Of a stretch of 64,000 bases of DNA, positions 49,478 through 58,188 are shown piece by piece. Origin of the DNA: Cellulomonas cellasea (lineage in GTDB: Bacteria; Actinomycetota; Actinomycetes; Actinomycetales; Cellulomonadaceae); the NCBI RefSeq assembly GCF_006538745.1, contig NZ_BJLR01000009.1:248001-312000 (forward strand), given 5' to 3'. How positions within the stretch are numbered: position 1 is the stretch's first letter; the number at the start of each line of letters is the position of its first letter. A program made the position numbers and the translations under genes. The notes under the pieces were generated by a model. The model saw only the letters and a list, made by a program, of their open reading frames with translations, was not told where the DNA came from and searched no databases.

Positions 49478-51811
49478 TCAGCGCGTCGTCCACTGCTGGT
49501 TGGTCCCCGCGTTGCACGTCCACAGCACGACGCGCGTGCCGTTCGCGGTGCCCTTGGCGTTGACGTCGAGGCACAGGCCCGACTGCTGCGCCACGACCGA
49601 GCCGTTCGCGCCCCGCACGAACTTCTGGTTCGCCGCTCCGCTGCAGCCCCAGATGACGAGCGCGGTGCCCGCGGTCGTGCCGCCGTCCTTGGCGTCGAGG
49701 CACATCGTCCCGCCGAACGTGCGGAGCTCGCCCGCGGCCGTGAACGTCCACGCCTGGTTCGCGGCGCCGCTGCAGTCCCACACCTGGACGCCCGTGCCGT
49801 GCGCGGCGGAGTTCCCCGCGACGTCGAGGCAGCGGCCCGACTGCACGCCGACGAGCTGGACCGTCCCGGTCGGGGCCGGGCTCGGGGCGGCGGTCGGAGC
49901 CGTCGTCGGTGCCGCCGTCGGCGTCGGGGCCGGTACCGGGGCCACCGGGGGCGTCGTCCCGCCCGGGACCGTGATGTTCGGCCACGGCGCGGGGGCCATC
50001 CTGTCGCCGAGGAAGAACGACGGGTGCGGCGGCTGGTTGTACGCGGTGTTCTGCCAGGCCAGCGCCTCGCGGTAATGCAGGTCGTGCAGCAGCGTCGGGA
50101 TGCGCAGGTCGGTCGGCGCCGACGTCGTGTAGATCCGCAGCGCCGTGTTGTCGGTCGTCGGCCAGATGATCTCCTCGCGCCAGTCGCCGAGGATGTCGCC
50201 CGAGAGCGAGGGCGTCTGCTTCGTGGAGTTGTTGGAGTGCACGCCCGACGCGGTGAGCAGGCGGGTGTCGCCGGTCGGCGTGTACTTGTCGACGCGCGTG
50301 CCGTCGACGAGCTCCCGGACCGCGTCGCCGTCCCACCACGCGAGGAAGTTGTGCGCCGACGGCTTACGGCCGACGTCCACGCCCTTCGTGTTCTTCAGCT
50401 GGCTCACGGCCGACGACCACGACTCGGCGCCCGGGCTGCCCGCCCAGACGTCCGCGGAGACGCCGCGGCCGTTGTCGGTGCCGCTCGGGGTCTGCCACAG
50501 GACCTGTCCGGTGCGCGCGTCGGCCAGGAAGGAGCCGGGCTTGACCTTGTCCTCGTCGACCTTGAACAGCTCGAGGCCCGGGCGCGACGGGTCGAGGTCG
50601 CCGACGTGCATCGCGTCGCCGTGGCCCATCCTCGTGTTCCACAGCGGCTTGCCGGTGTCGTCGACCGCCATCGCGCCGTAGACGATCTCGTCGCGCCCGT
50701 CGGCGTCGACGTCCGCGACCGAGAGGTTGTGGTTGCCCTGGCCGGCGTACCCGCTGTGGGCGTTCGAGTCGAACGTCCACCGCTTCGTGAGCTTCCCGTC
50801 GCGGAAGTCCCACGCCACGAGCACCGAGCGCGTGTAGTACCCGCGGGCCATCACGATCGAGGGCCGGGTGCCGTCGAGGTAGGCGGTCGCCGCGAGGAAG
50901 CGGTCGACGCGGTTGCCGTACGAGTCGCCCCACGACGAGACGGTGCCGCGCGGCGGCTCGTAGCTCGCGGTGGCCCGGGCGGCGCCGGTGCGGCCGTCGA
51001 AGACGGTGAGGTACTCGGGGCCGGTGAGGACGTAGCCGCCGGAGTTCCGGTGGTCGGCCGACGCGCTGCCGATCGTCGTGCCCTTGCCGTCGACCGTGCC
51101 GTCGGCCGTCTTCATGACCACCTCGGCGCGGCCGTCGCCGTCGTAGTCCCACACCTGGAACTGCGTGTAGTGCGCACCCGCCCGGATGTTCTTGCCCAGG
51201 TTGATCCGCCACAGGCGCGTGCCCTCGAGCGTGTACCCGTCGACGTAGACCGGGTCCGTGACGCCGGACTGCGAGTTGTCCTTCGCGTTCGCCGGGTCCC
51301 ACTTGAGCACGATGTCGAGGTCGCCGTCCCCGTCGAGGTCGCCGACCGAGGCGTCGTTCGCGGCGTACTGCGACCCCGGCGGGCTGATCCTCACGTCGCG
51401 GTAGCCGGGGCCGAAGTCGAGCGCCGTCGAGGCCGCCTGCTCGGCGCCGTTCACGACCGCGCGGACGGTGTAGGTGCCGCCCGTCGAGCCGGCGTGCAGG
51501 TAGTTCGTCGCGCCCGTGACCGGGGACGACGTGACCCGCGTGCCGTCGCGGTAGACGTGGAACGCGACGTCCTTCGGGTCGGTGCCGAGCAGGCGCCAGG
51601 TCACGAGGGTGCCGCTGCCGGAGCGGACGCTCACGGCGCCGCGGCCGAGGTTCTCGAGCTGCTTCGGGCTTCCCGCGGCGGCCGCGGGGGCGGCGGCGGC
51701 GAGCGGGGCGAGCGCGCCAGCGACGAGCGCGGCGGCGAGGGCGACGGGCAGGGCCCTCGACAGGGGACGGCGTCGTCGCCGTGCCTGGTGTGGCAGGTGC
51801 GTCAGGGACAT
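49478..51811 (-). CDS. Secreted rhamnogalacturonan lyase (PL11) with ricin-type carbohydrate-binding module
   Basis: A 777-residue secreted enzyme. Signal peptide about residues 19-46 (ALPVALAAALVAGALAPLAA). The PL11 unit (about 50-620) begins LENLGRGAVSVRSGSGTLVT and carries calcium-binding DGDGDLDIVLKWDP, DYDGDGRAEVVMKTADGT and DVDADGRDEIVYGAM loops; RGYYTRSVLVAWDF and GDILGDWREEIIWPT are typical of YesW/YesX endo- and exo-lyases that cleave the pectin rhamnogalacturonan I backbone. A Pro/Thr/Ala linker leads to a ricin-type beta-trefoil (about 655-777) with QxW repeats (NQAWTF, NQKFV, NQQWTT). ATG 51811 has GGAGGAG 5 nt upstream. A LacI-like half-palindrome lies about 195 bp upstream. Confidence 0.9.
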   Translation of the reverse strand: MSLTHLPHQARRRRRPLSRALPVALAAALVAGALAPLAAAAPAAAAGSPKQLENLGRGAVSVRSGSGTLVTWRLLGTDPKDVAFHVYRDGTRVTSSPVTGATNYLHAGSTGGTYTVRAVVNGAEQAASTALDFGPGYRDVRISPPGSQYAANDASVGDLDGDGDLDIVLKWDPANAKDNSQSGVTDPVYVDGYTLEGTRLWRINLGKNIRAGAHYTQFQVWDYDGDGRAEVVMKTADGTVDGKGTTIGSASADHRNSGGYVLTGPEYLTVFDGRTGAARATASYEPPRGTVSSWGDSYGNRVDRFLAATAYLDGTRPSIVMARGYYTRSVLVAWDFRDGKLTKRWTFDSNAHSGYAGQGNHNLSVADVDADGRDEIVYGAMAVDDTGKPLWNTRMGHGDAMHVGDLDPSRPGLELFKVDEDKVKPGSFLADARTGQVLWQTPSGTDNGRGVSADVWAGSPGAESWSSAVSQLKNTKGVDVGRKPSAHNFLAWWDGDAVRELVDGTRVDKYTPTGDTRLLTASGVHSNNSTKQTPSLSGDILGDWREEIIWPTTDNTALRIYTTSAPTDLRIPTLLHDLHYREALAWQNTAYNQPPHPSFFLGDRMAPAPWPNITVPGGTTPPVAPVPAPTPTAAPTTAPTAAPSPAPTGTVQLVGVQSGRCLDVAGNSAAHGTGVQVWDCSGAANQAWTFTAAGELRTFGGTMCLDAKDGGTTAGTALVIWGCSGAANQKFVRGANGSVVAQQSGLCLDVNAKGTANGTRVVLWTCNAGTNQQWTTR

Positions 51812-52004
51812 GGGTTCTCCTCCAGGCCGTCGGCCGGGCGGGGGCACGGCCGTGCGGGTGCCGGTGTCGGCGCGCACCGGGGACGGGTCACCTCCGCGGC
51901 GCCGACGTCCCCGCGGGCTGCGGGTGCGTCGTTGTACGACGATGCAGAAGGACGGTGCACGGCGACGTTAGGCGACCCCGGGGACGGCCGGGGACGGTTC
52001 CGGA

Positions 52005-52018
52005 TGAGAGTGTTCTCG
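52005..52018. promoter_or_regulatory. LacI-type operator candidate upstream of the PL11 gene
   Basis: TGAGAGTGTTCTCG matches the TGAGAGCGCTCTCA pattern of the sites near 5447 and 60566 at 11 of 14 positions. It is 194 bp before the lyase start. In the rest of the gap 51812-52422 I see no gene, only the (CGGAT) repeat at 52105-52127 and a GC-rich GGGC run. Confidence 0.4.
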
Positions 52019-52104
52019 CCGTCGGGCTGGAGACGAGAGGCCACGCAGAGGGTCCAGCGGCACGCTTCACCGGCGCTCGCCACAGCCCGGGGCCCTGGGC
52101 CTGG

Positions 52105-52127
52105 CGGATCGGATCGGATCGGATCGG
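52105..52127. repeat. Short (CGGAT)4 tandem repeat
   Basis: Four exact CGGAT units plus CGG. It lies in the non-coding gap between the lyase gene and the lower-GC island. Confidence 0.85.
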
Positions 52128-52422
52128 TGGACCGGCGTCGCTTGCCGACCAGGTGTATCGAGCCGGCGGGCCGGGCGGGCGGGCGGGCGTCGAGCTTGCC
52201 CCTCGCCTCCGGCCTCCATCCGACAGCCGAGCCTGGCCCTGCGCGCCCGCGCGTCAACCGCCAGTCCGCCTGTGGTCTGCGACGGTGCTCCGCACCAGGG
52301 TCCAAGCCACTGTGTCCGGCGCGGCGGTTGACCCCCAGGCGCTACGGGCGTGGGCTCCGCTATCGGATGGACGCCTCACCTCATCGAGCCTGGATGGCGC
52401 CGAGTTACGTTGCTACTTCACG

Positions 52423-53601
52423 TCAAGAGCGCCGCCTCCTCCGGAGGCGGCGCTTCACGTCGTAGATTAGGTACGCACCGTCGCGGCGAACCTGCCTTCG
52501 CGCATCAAGAGTCCGCCCAGCCGCTTTGATGAGCGTCGGCAAGGCCGCGACACCCACACCAGCCAGCGCGGTAACTCCGATCGCGCCCGAACCTAATGCC
52601 GTCGCCAGGCCTAACCCGATGCCGATCGCCGCTTCCGGGCCGTCGCCAGCCGTTTTCGCGAGCGTGGACAGAAACTTGCTTGAATTCACGTGATGTTCGA
52701 GTTCGCGGACCGCAGGCGCGACTTCCGATTCCCACGCCAGTGCAACCTGACGCCGCTTCTCCGCAATCGGTGCGCCCGGGTCGAGATCGATCGCTGCGCT
52801 GCGTTGAAGCACGAAACCGCGAAACGGGATCAGGTATGGGGCAAGATCTGCCCTGATGTCCACGACCTCGTCGAGCGTCGCGTCCGAGAGACCGTCGATC
52901 ATCCTGAGCAGCTCGACGGCATTGTTGAGTGTCTGAACGGATGGGTAGTCAGTGCTCAACTCCGTCGCGACGAGCCGCTCCCCAACGCCCTCATCCAGCA
53001 AGAGCGCGCCGCTGCTCGACTCCAGCGCCGCTTCCATGCGCGACCAACCGTGATCGAAGGACGTGTGGTGGTGATCCCAGTCCGCCTGAATCCAGGATGA
53101 GGCTTCCCGGTCGTCCCACGGCTCAACCGCGAGAAGCCCCCGATCGGAAACCGCACGCAACGCCGGCGAATCGAGTCCCATGAACTGACGCCGATGGAAC
53201 CCGTGCTTGAGCACGGCACACTCTCGAACCGCCCCATCGTCCAGCAAATCCGGATCGAAAGTCGGCGCTCCCGCCTCAAGGTGCCGATTCCAAGCACTCT
53301 TCAGCCTGAAGTATAGGCCTTCATCGATGCCGAGCAACTGCATCTCATGCGGCGAATGTCGCGTCACCACCCCGCCAACATTGGCCGACAAGGGTACTCC
53401 GAACTTTACGATGTTGCCTTCCAGCACCTCACCATAACGCAGGTCCAGTCGCCACGTCCGAAGCGTCACGTGATCACCCAAGAGGAGCGCCGGCTTGACA
53501 AGTTGCTCGTCGTAGCGCGGTAATTTCGGTATGTCCGCTGAGGTGACTCCAGGCTGTCCGCCGACGCCCCATAAAGGGTCACTGAAGATCTCGACCTCCA
53601 C
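52423..53601 (-). CDS. Unrecognised 392-residue protein of a lower-GC island
   Basis: No family recognised. The N-terminal 240 residues are soluble (VEVEIFSDPLWGVGGQPGVT, KLPRYDEQLVKPALLLGDHV, RTWRLDLRYGEVLEGNIVK) with many aromatic and charged residues; a hydrophobic stretch at about 330-365 (IGIGLGLATALGSGAIGVTA, LAGVGVAALPTLI) could be one or two membrane helices, and the tail is strongly basic (VKRRLRRRRRS). GC content and codon choice are clearly lower than the neighbours, suggesting transfer. Three in-frame GTGs start near 53601-53610; the one at 53601 has AGGAG 8 nt upstream. It sits divergently beside the MNT/HEPN pair. Confidence 0.7.
   Translation of the reverse strand: MEVEIFSDPLWGVGGQPGVTSADIPKLPRYDEQLVKPALLLGDHVTLRTWRLDLRYGEVLEGNIVKFGVPLSANVGGVVTRHSPHEMQLLGIDEGLYFRLKSAWNRHLEAGAPTFDPDLLDDGAVRECAVLKHGFHRRQFMGLDSPALRAVSDRGLLAVEPWDDREASSWIQADWDHHHTSFDHGWSRMEAALESSSGALLLDEGVGERLVATELSTDYPSVQTLNNAVELLRMIDGLSDATLDEVVDIRADLAPYLIPFRGFVLQRSAAIDLDPGAPIAEKRRQVALAWESEVAPAVRELEHHVNSSKFLSTLAKTAGDGPEAAIGIGLGLATALGSGAIGVTALAGVGVAALPTLIKAAGRTLDARRQVRRDGAYLIYDVKRRLRRRRRS
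52428..52454 (-). terminator. Hairpin formed by the last codons of the island gene
   Basis: AGCGCCGCCTCC (52428-52439) and GGAGGCGGCGCT (52443-52454) pair perfectly over 12 bp with a 3-nt loop. In the leftward gene these bases encode the Arg-rich end of the protein just before the stop at 52423, so the terminator-like structure lies inside the coding region. Confidence 0.6.
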
Positions 53602-53799
53602 CGCCACCACTCCTACTCAGCCTCGACCCGCCGGGTGCTCACGACGATATTGCGCCCGAACGCCCGACGGGTCAGGCGCCACGCCAGCGACATGGACGTC
53701 CGATTGACCGGGTCGATCAACGACTTGTCACGTTGCCCGACCCGGTCGCGCCTCCGCGCCTGCCTGCCGTCATCCGTGGGCTGCGGCTACCCTGACCGC

Positions 53800-54096
53800 A
53801 TGATCCACGTCGACGAGCGCCAGCGGCGCGAGCTGGTCGACCTGTGCGCTCGGTACGGCTTCGCCCGGCTCGAGGTCTTCGGGTCGGTGGCCCGGGGCGA
53901 GGAACGCGCGGAATCGGACCTTGACGTGCTCTACGACCTCCTCCCGGGCCGGCACATCACGTGGGAGGTCGTGGACGCGGCCGAGGAGATGTCGGTCATT
54001 CTCGGGCGACCGGTGGACCTCGTGTCACGCCGTGGAGTGCACCCCTTGCTCCGGGAACGGATCGAGTCGGAGGCTCAGGCGCTCTATGCGGCCTGA
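53800..54096 (+). CDS. mntA: MNT-domain minimal nucleotidyltransferase (antitoxin-like)
   Basis: A 98-residue minimal nucleotidyltransferase. The signature ARLEVFGSVARGEERAESDLDVLYDLLPG carries the GS-x(9-12)-D-x-D motif (GSVARG and DLDVLYD), so the catalytic aspartates are intact. Related MntA proteins AMPylate their HEPN partner HepT and silence it. The ATG at 53800 is chosen because the longer frame above is unlike the family; no strong Shine-Dalgarno. It overlaps the hepT start by 11 nt. Confidence 0.88.
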   Translation: MIHVDERQRRELVDLCARYGFARLEVFGSVARGEERAESDLDVLYDLLPGRHITWEVVDAAEEMSVILGRPVDLVSRRGVHPLLRERIESEAQALYAA

Positions 54097-54424
54097 TCTG
54101 CTGTTCGTCGCCGAGATGACCGACGCGGCTACGCGCATCGCCACGCTCGCAGCCGGGCGTGACGCAGCGGCCGTCGACGACGACCCGACGGTCCGCGACG
54201 CCTTGCTGTGGAACTTCACCGTGCTCGGCGAAGCCGCTACCCAGGTGTCGGAGGAGACACGGGTGACCTACCCGGAGATCCCCTGGCGCCGCGCAGCCGG
54301 CCTGCGCAACCGGATCGTGCACGGCTACTGGTCGACGGACACCGACGTACTCGTGTCCACCGCGCACGATGTGGTGCCGGGCCTGCTCGTCCAGCTCCGA
54401 GCTGTCCTCGCCGCTCTCTCCTGA
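54086..54424 (+). CDS. hepT: HEPN-domain toxin of the HepT family
   Basis: A 112-residue HEPN protein. The RX4-6H ribonuclease motif is RNRIVHGYW (Arg-Asn-Arg-Ile-Val-His-Gly), preceded by the helices FVAEMTDAATRIATLAAGRD, VRDALLWNFTVLGEAATQVS and PEIPWRRAAGLR. HepT toxins are ribonucleases silenced by their coupled MntA. ATG 54086 lies inside the mntA end, so the two are translationally coupled. The pair and the 392-residue protein form an island of lower GC. Confidence 0.88.
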   Translation: MRPDLLFVAEMTDAATRIATLAAGRDAAAVDDDPTVRDALLWNFTVLGEAATQVSEETRVTYPEIPWRRAAGLRNRIVHGYWSTDTDVLVSTAHDVVPGLLVQLRAVLAALS

Positions 54425-54472
54425 CGCCTCGCCGCGTCACCGGGTGGTCCGCGAACTCGCCGGCTTGCCGGC

Positions 54473-55123
54473 TCAGGTCGGGCCCGCCTCCGCCGGACGC
54501 CACCGCCCGAGCCCGAGCACCGCGACGGCCGCGAGCGCCGCGAGCACGGCCCCGAGCCGGAACCACGACGCGCCCGCTCCGGGGACCCCCGACGCGAGCA
54601 CCGCGGCCGCGGTCAGCGTGAGCGCCTGCGCCCCGAGCTGCAGCACCGCGAGCGCGCGCAGCTCCGCGGCGACGAGAGCCACCTCGACGCGGGTGCCCCA
54701 GCGCGCCTGGGCGGCGAGCGCGGCGGTCCGCACGAGCAGGTGGACCACGAGCACGAGCCCGCACGTGCGCAGGTCGACCGCGACCTCGTCCTGCAGCAGC
54801 CGCACGCCGACGACGACGAGCAGCGCGCCCGTCGCGACGCCGCCCGGCCGCGCGACCGCGACAGCGAGGGCCGCGACCCCGCCGGCGAGCAGGAGCGGAC
54901 GCAGCGCGCCCGAGCCGCCCGGCCCGACGTCGGTGAGCCCCGACAGGAGGAGCACGAGCACCCCGAGCAGCGCGACCGCGCCGCGCAGCACTCCCCCGGG
55001 CACGGTGGCCCCGACCTCGACGAGCACGCGCTCGCGCCGCGACGAGCGCCACGCGGCCAGCCCGGCGCGCGGCGTGACGGGTCGGCGCCAGCCGGTCGTC
55101 AGCGTCTCCACGAGCCGGCTCAC
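54473..55123 (-). CDS. Multi-TM membrane protein of the MoxR/DUF58 operon
   Basis: A 216-residue membrane protein with about five helices: VLRGAVALLGVLVLLLSGLT, LLLAGGVAALAVAVARPGG, ATGALLVVVGVRLLQDEV, GLVLVVHLLVRTAALAAQA and the last about 195-212 (GAVLAALAAVAVLGLGRWR). It ends in RPAEAGPT. Not recognised as a named family. GTG 55123 overlaps the DUF58 gene stop by 4 nt, so it is the last gene of the leftward operon. Position 54425-54472, between it and hepT, is only 48 bp. Confidence 0.75.
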   Translation of the reverse strand: MSRLVETLTTGWRRPVTPRAGLAAWRSSRRERVLVEVGATVPGGVLRGAVALLGVLVLLLSGLTDVGPGGSGALRPLLLAGGVAALAVAVARPGGVATGALLVVVGVRLLQDEVAVDLRTCGLVLVVHLLVRTAALAAQARWGTRVEVALVAAELRALAVLQLGAQALTLTAAAVLASGVPGAGASWFRLGAVLAALAAVAVLGLGRWRPAEAGPT

Positions 55124-56463
55124 CGCCCGGCCCCCACGCCCGGGCGCCGGTGGGACTGCCGGGCGAGCTGCCCGAGGTCGACCCACGGGTCGCCCGTGGC
55201 CCACGCCACGAGCTCGACGCCGGCGGCGGTCAGCGCGGCGAGCCGGTCGGCCCGCTCGATGCTGACGAGCCGCAGCGCGAGGCGCTCCTGGTCGCTCAGC
55301 GTGGTGTCCCGCACGCGCGGCAGCACGTCGACGGCGACGACCCGGTGCCCCGAGCGCCGCCACGACCCGGCGGCCTGCGCGGCGTCGTCGTCGAGGAACG
55401 TGGAGAACACCACGACGAGCGCGCCCGACGGCAGCTGCGGCGGGCGGACCCGGGTGCGCACCTCCCCCTCGGGCCGCGTGAGCGCGAGGCTGTGCACGAT
55501 CCGCGCGAGCTGGCGCCGGCCCCCGCCCGGTGCGACGGGCCGGCGGCGGGCCCCGAGGTCGTCGAGCCCGACCCGGTCCCCCACGGCCACGAGCTGCTGC
55601 GCGACGGACGCGGCGGCCTCCCGCGCGACGTCGAGCGACGTGGCGTCCTCGGGGCGCACCGGACGCATCCCGCCCCACGTCGCCGGGTCGGGGCCGACGT
55701 CGTCGCGCGAGTCCACCACGAGCACCACGACCGCGTCGGCGAGCGCGTAGGCGCGCCGGACGTAGAGCTCGGACAGGTCGGGCGCGCGCCGGGCGGTGAC
55801 CCGCCAGTCGATGCGCCGCAGCCGGTCGCCCGCGGAGAACGGGTGCACGTCGCGGAGCCCGCCGCCGTCGCCGGGTCGCCGGGACTCGTGCGCCCCGGTG
55901 AGCCCGCGCAGGCGCCACGGCAGCGGGAGCGCGCCGAGCGGTCGGGGCGCGGGCAGGACCATCACGCTGTGCGGCTCGGTGCGCACCGGCTCGGCGATCG
56001 TCGCGAGCCCGGCCCCGAGCGCCTGGACGTCGGCGTGCACGAGGTCCTGCGGGCCGGTCCGCACCGTGCGCACCGTGACCGGGAGCTCGCGGGTCCCGGT
56101 CACGCGGACGAGCACCTCGACGGTCCCCGACCCCGGGCGTCGCACGCGCAGCAGCGCCGCGTCGGTCCCCGGCGGCCCCTCGACGCGCAGCACCGAACGC
56201 AGCTCGCCGCCGGTCTGCCCCTCGTCGGCCGGCCGGACGCTCGCGCGCACGGAGCCCGCGGGCCGACGCGCGAGGTCCCACGCCGCGCCCACCACCGGTG
56301 CCGCGGCGACCAGCGCCACGTCGGGCCGGCCGCCGAGCGCCCCGACGAGCAGCAGGAGCAACCCGGCGGTCAGGGCGATGGCGCACGCGCTCGTGCGGGG
56401 CCACGGGTCGAGCGCGGGCGGGTCCGCCGCCGCCCGAGGGCGGGACCCGGTCGGCTCGCTCAC
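55120..56463 (-). CDS. DUF58 domain membrane protein
   Basis: A 447-residue protein with two helices near the N-terminus (CAIALTAGLLLLLVGALGG, DVALVAAAPVVGAAW) and a cytosolic von Willebrand-like DUF58 domain: GLRDVHPFSAGDRLRRIDW, RVTARRAPDLSELYVR and the VVLVVDSRDDVGPD MIDAS-like strand. DUF58 proteins work with MoxR ATPases; a membrane or cell-envelope assembly role is assumed. GTG 56463 overlaps the MoxR stop by 4 nt. Confidence 0.88.
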   Translation of the reverse strand: MSEPTGSRPRAAADPPALDPWPRTSACAIALTAGLLLLLVGALGGRPDVALVAAAPVVGAAWDLARRPAGSVRASVRPADEGQTGGELRSVLRVEGPPGTDAALLRVRRPGSGTVEVLVRVTGTRELPVTVRTVRTGPQDLVHADVQALGAGLATIAEPVRTEPHSVMVLPAPRPLGALPLPWRLRGLTGAHESRRPGDGGGLRDVHPFSAGDRLRRIDWRVTARRAPDLSELYVRRAYALADAVVVLVVDSRDDVGPDPATWGGMRPVRPEDATSLDVAREAAASVAQQLVAVGDRVGLDDLGARRRPVAPGGGRRQLARIVHSLALTRPEGEVRTRVRPPQLPSGALVVVFSTFLDDDAAQAAGSWRRSGHRVVAVDVLPRVRDTTLSDQERLALRLVSIERADRLAALTAAGVELVAWATGDPWVDLGQLARQSHRRPGVGAGR

Positions 56464-57476
56464 GCCGTCCCCACGCCCGAGCGCACCGCCCCCGCCCCCG
56501 CCCCCGCGCGCGCCGTCGTCGGCCCCGGGACCCGGTCGAGCAGGTCCCGCACGACGTCCTGCGGCTGCACCCCGGCGGCCCACGTCTGCGGCGTGAGGGT
56601 CAGCCGGTGCGCGAGCGCGGGCACCGCGACGGCCTTGACGTCCTCGGGCGCGACGAAGTCCCGGCCGGACAGCACCGCGAGCGCGCGCGCGACGAGCAGC
56701 AGCGCCTGCGAGCCGCGCGGCGACGCCCCGACCTCGACCGCGGCGTGCTCGCGCGTCGCCGCGGCGAGGTCGACGCAGTAGCGCACGACGTCGGCGTCGA
56801 CCGGGACGGCCTCGACCCCGGCCTGCATCGCGAGCAGCGTCGGGGCGTCGACGACGGTGCGCACGGGCGCGGCCTCGTGGCGGCGGTCGAGCCGGCGCAG
56901 CAGCACGTCGGTCTCGCCGTCGCGCCCCGGGTAGCCCACCGCGAGGCGCACCATGAACCGGTCGAGCTGCGCCTCGGGCAGCGGGTACGTGCCCTCGTAC
57001 TCGACCGGGTTGGACGTCGCCATGACGTGGAACGGCTCGGGCAGCCGGTACGTCTCGCCGTCGACGGTGACCTGCCGCTCGGCCATCGCCTCGAGCAGCG
57101 CCGACTGCGTCTTGGGCGCGGTGCGGTTGATCTCGTCGGCGAGCAGCAGGCCCGCGAACACCGGCCCGGGCCGGAACGCGAACGACGCCGTCGCCGGGTC
57201 GAACACGCTCGACCCCGTGATGTCCGACGGCAGCAGGTCCGGCGTGCACTGCACGCGCCGGAAGTCGAGGCCGAGCGCGCTCGCGAGGCTGCGCGCCGCG
57301 AGCGTCTTGCCGAGGCCGGGGACGTCCTCGAACAGCACGTGGCCGCCCGCGAGGACGGCCGCGAGCGCGGTGCGCAGCGCGTCCTGCATGCCGACGACGA
57401 CGGTCCCGACCTCCGCGAGGACGGCGTCGCTGCGTGCGGCGACCTCGGTGACGGACAGCGGGGCGGGCGTGGTCAT
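56460..57476 (-). CDS. MoxR family AAA+ ATPase
   Basis: A 338-residue AAA+ ATPase. Walker A GLGKT at 54-58, Walker B LLLADE near 110-115, sensor 1 NPVEYEGTYPLPEAQLDRF and sensor 2 region SPRGSQALLLVARALAV are all present. MoxR proteins act as chaperones that activate von Willebrand or metal-containing partners. ATG 57476 has GGAGG 5 nt upstream and is 25 bp below the preceding gene. Third gene of the operon. Confidence 0.92.
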   Translation of the reverse strand: MTTPAPLSVTEVAARSDAVLAEVGTVVVGMQDALRTALAAVLAGGHVLFEDVPGLGKTLAARSLASALGLDFRRVQCTPDLLPSDITGSSVFDPATASFAFRPGPVFAGLLLADEINRTAPKTQSALLEAMAERQVTVDGETYRLPEPFHVMATSNPVEYEGTYPLPEAQLDRFMVRLAVGYPGRDGETDVLLRRLDRRHEAAPVRTVVDAPTLLAMQAGVEAVPVDADVVRYCVDLAAATREHAAVEVGASPRGSQALLLVARALAVLSGRDFVAPEDVKAVAVPALAHRLTLTPQTWAAGVQPQDVVRDLLDRVPGPTTARAGAGAGAVRSGVGTA

Positions 57477-57501
57477 GGGTCCTCCGACGTCGGGGGGCGG
57501 G

Positions 57502-58188
57502 TCACGGGCGGGTGGCGGGGGGCGGGTCGGTGACAGCGGAGCGGCCGGCCTCGGGGTCGGGGGCCGCGGGCAGGGCGACGGCAGCGGCCGGGTCGGCGGC
57601 GGTCCACGACGTGCCGGTGCGGGTCGTCGGGTCGGGCGGGACGGCGGGCACGAGCGCCTCGAGGCGCGCGACCGTGTGCTCGACGTCCGCGAGCCGGGGC
57701 ATCCGCCCGCCGCCCGGGTGCAGGGTCGACCACGCGCGCGGCCCGAGCAGCTCGGCGGCGCGCGCGGCGTCGTCCGGGTCGTCGAGCCGGAGCCCGACGC
57801 GCGCGAGGCGGCTCGTCGCCGTCCGGAGCAGGCGCTGCACGACGCGCTCGCCGACCCGGCCGTCGCGCCCGCGCATCGTCCAGGACAGGTGCGCGAGCTC
57901 GGTGCGGGCGCCGTGCCGGTCGGGCGAGGGCTCGCGCGACCAGCGCTCGTCGGGCCGCGGGTCGAACGTCACGGCGACGAGGACGAGCCCGACCACGCCC
58001 AGGCCGGTGAGCACCGCGTGGTGGGTGTGCATCCCGAGGAACCACCCGACCGCCCCCACGACCAGGCCGCACGCGAGCGCCCTCAGGACCGGACGACGCA
58101 CGCTCTCAGCCACGGCCCGGCGGCGCGCGGCGCGGGCGGCACGCGCTGCCCGGTCGTCGCCGAGCAGCCCGGCGTGCACGTCGTTCAC
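57502..58188 (-). CDS. Two-TM membrane protein of the MoxR operon
   Basis: A 228-residue protein with a helical hairpin at about residues 35-75 (LRALACGLVVGAVGWFLGMH, AVLTGLGVVGLVLVAVTFD) followed by a soluble tail (ELAHLSWTMRGRDGRVGERV, LRLDDPDDAARAAELLGPRA) ending in Pro/Ala/Thr sequence. No named family recognised. GTG 58188 overlaps the DUF4129 gene stop by 4 nt, linking it to the operon. Confidence 0.8.
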   Translation of the reverse strand: MNDVHAGLLGDDRAARAARAARRRAVAESVRRPVLRALACGLVVGAVGWFLGMHTHHAVLTGLGVVGLVLVAVTFDPRPDERWSREPSPDRHGARTELAHLSWTMRGRDGRVGERVVQRLLRTATSRLARVGLRLDDPDDAARAAELLGPRAWSTLHPGGGRMPRLADVEHTVARLEALVPAVPPDPTTRTGTSWTAADPAAAVALPAAPDPEAGRSAVTDPPPATRP

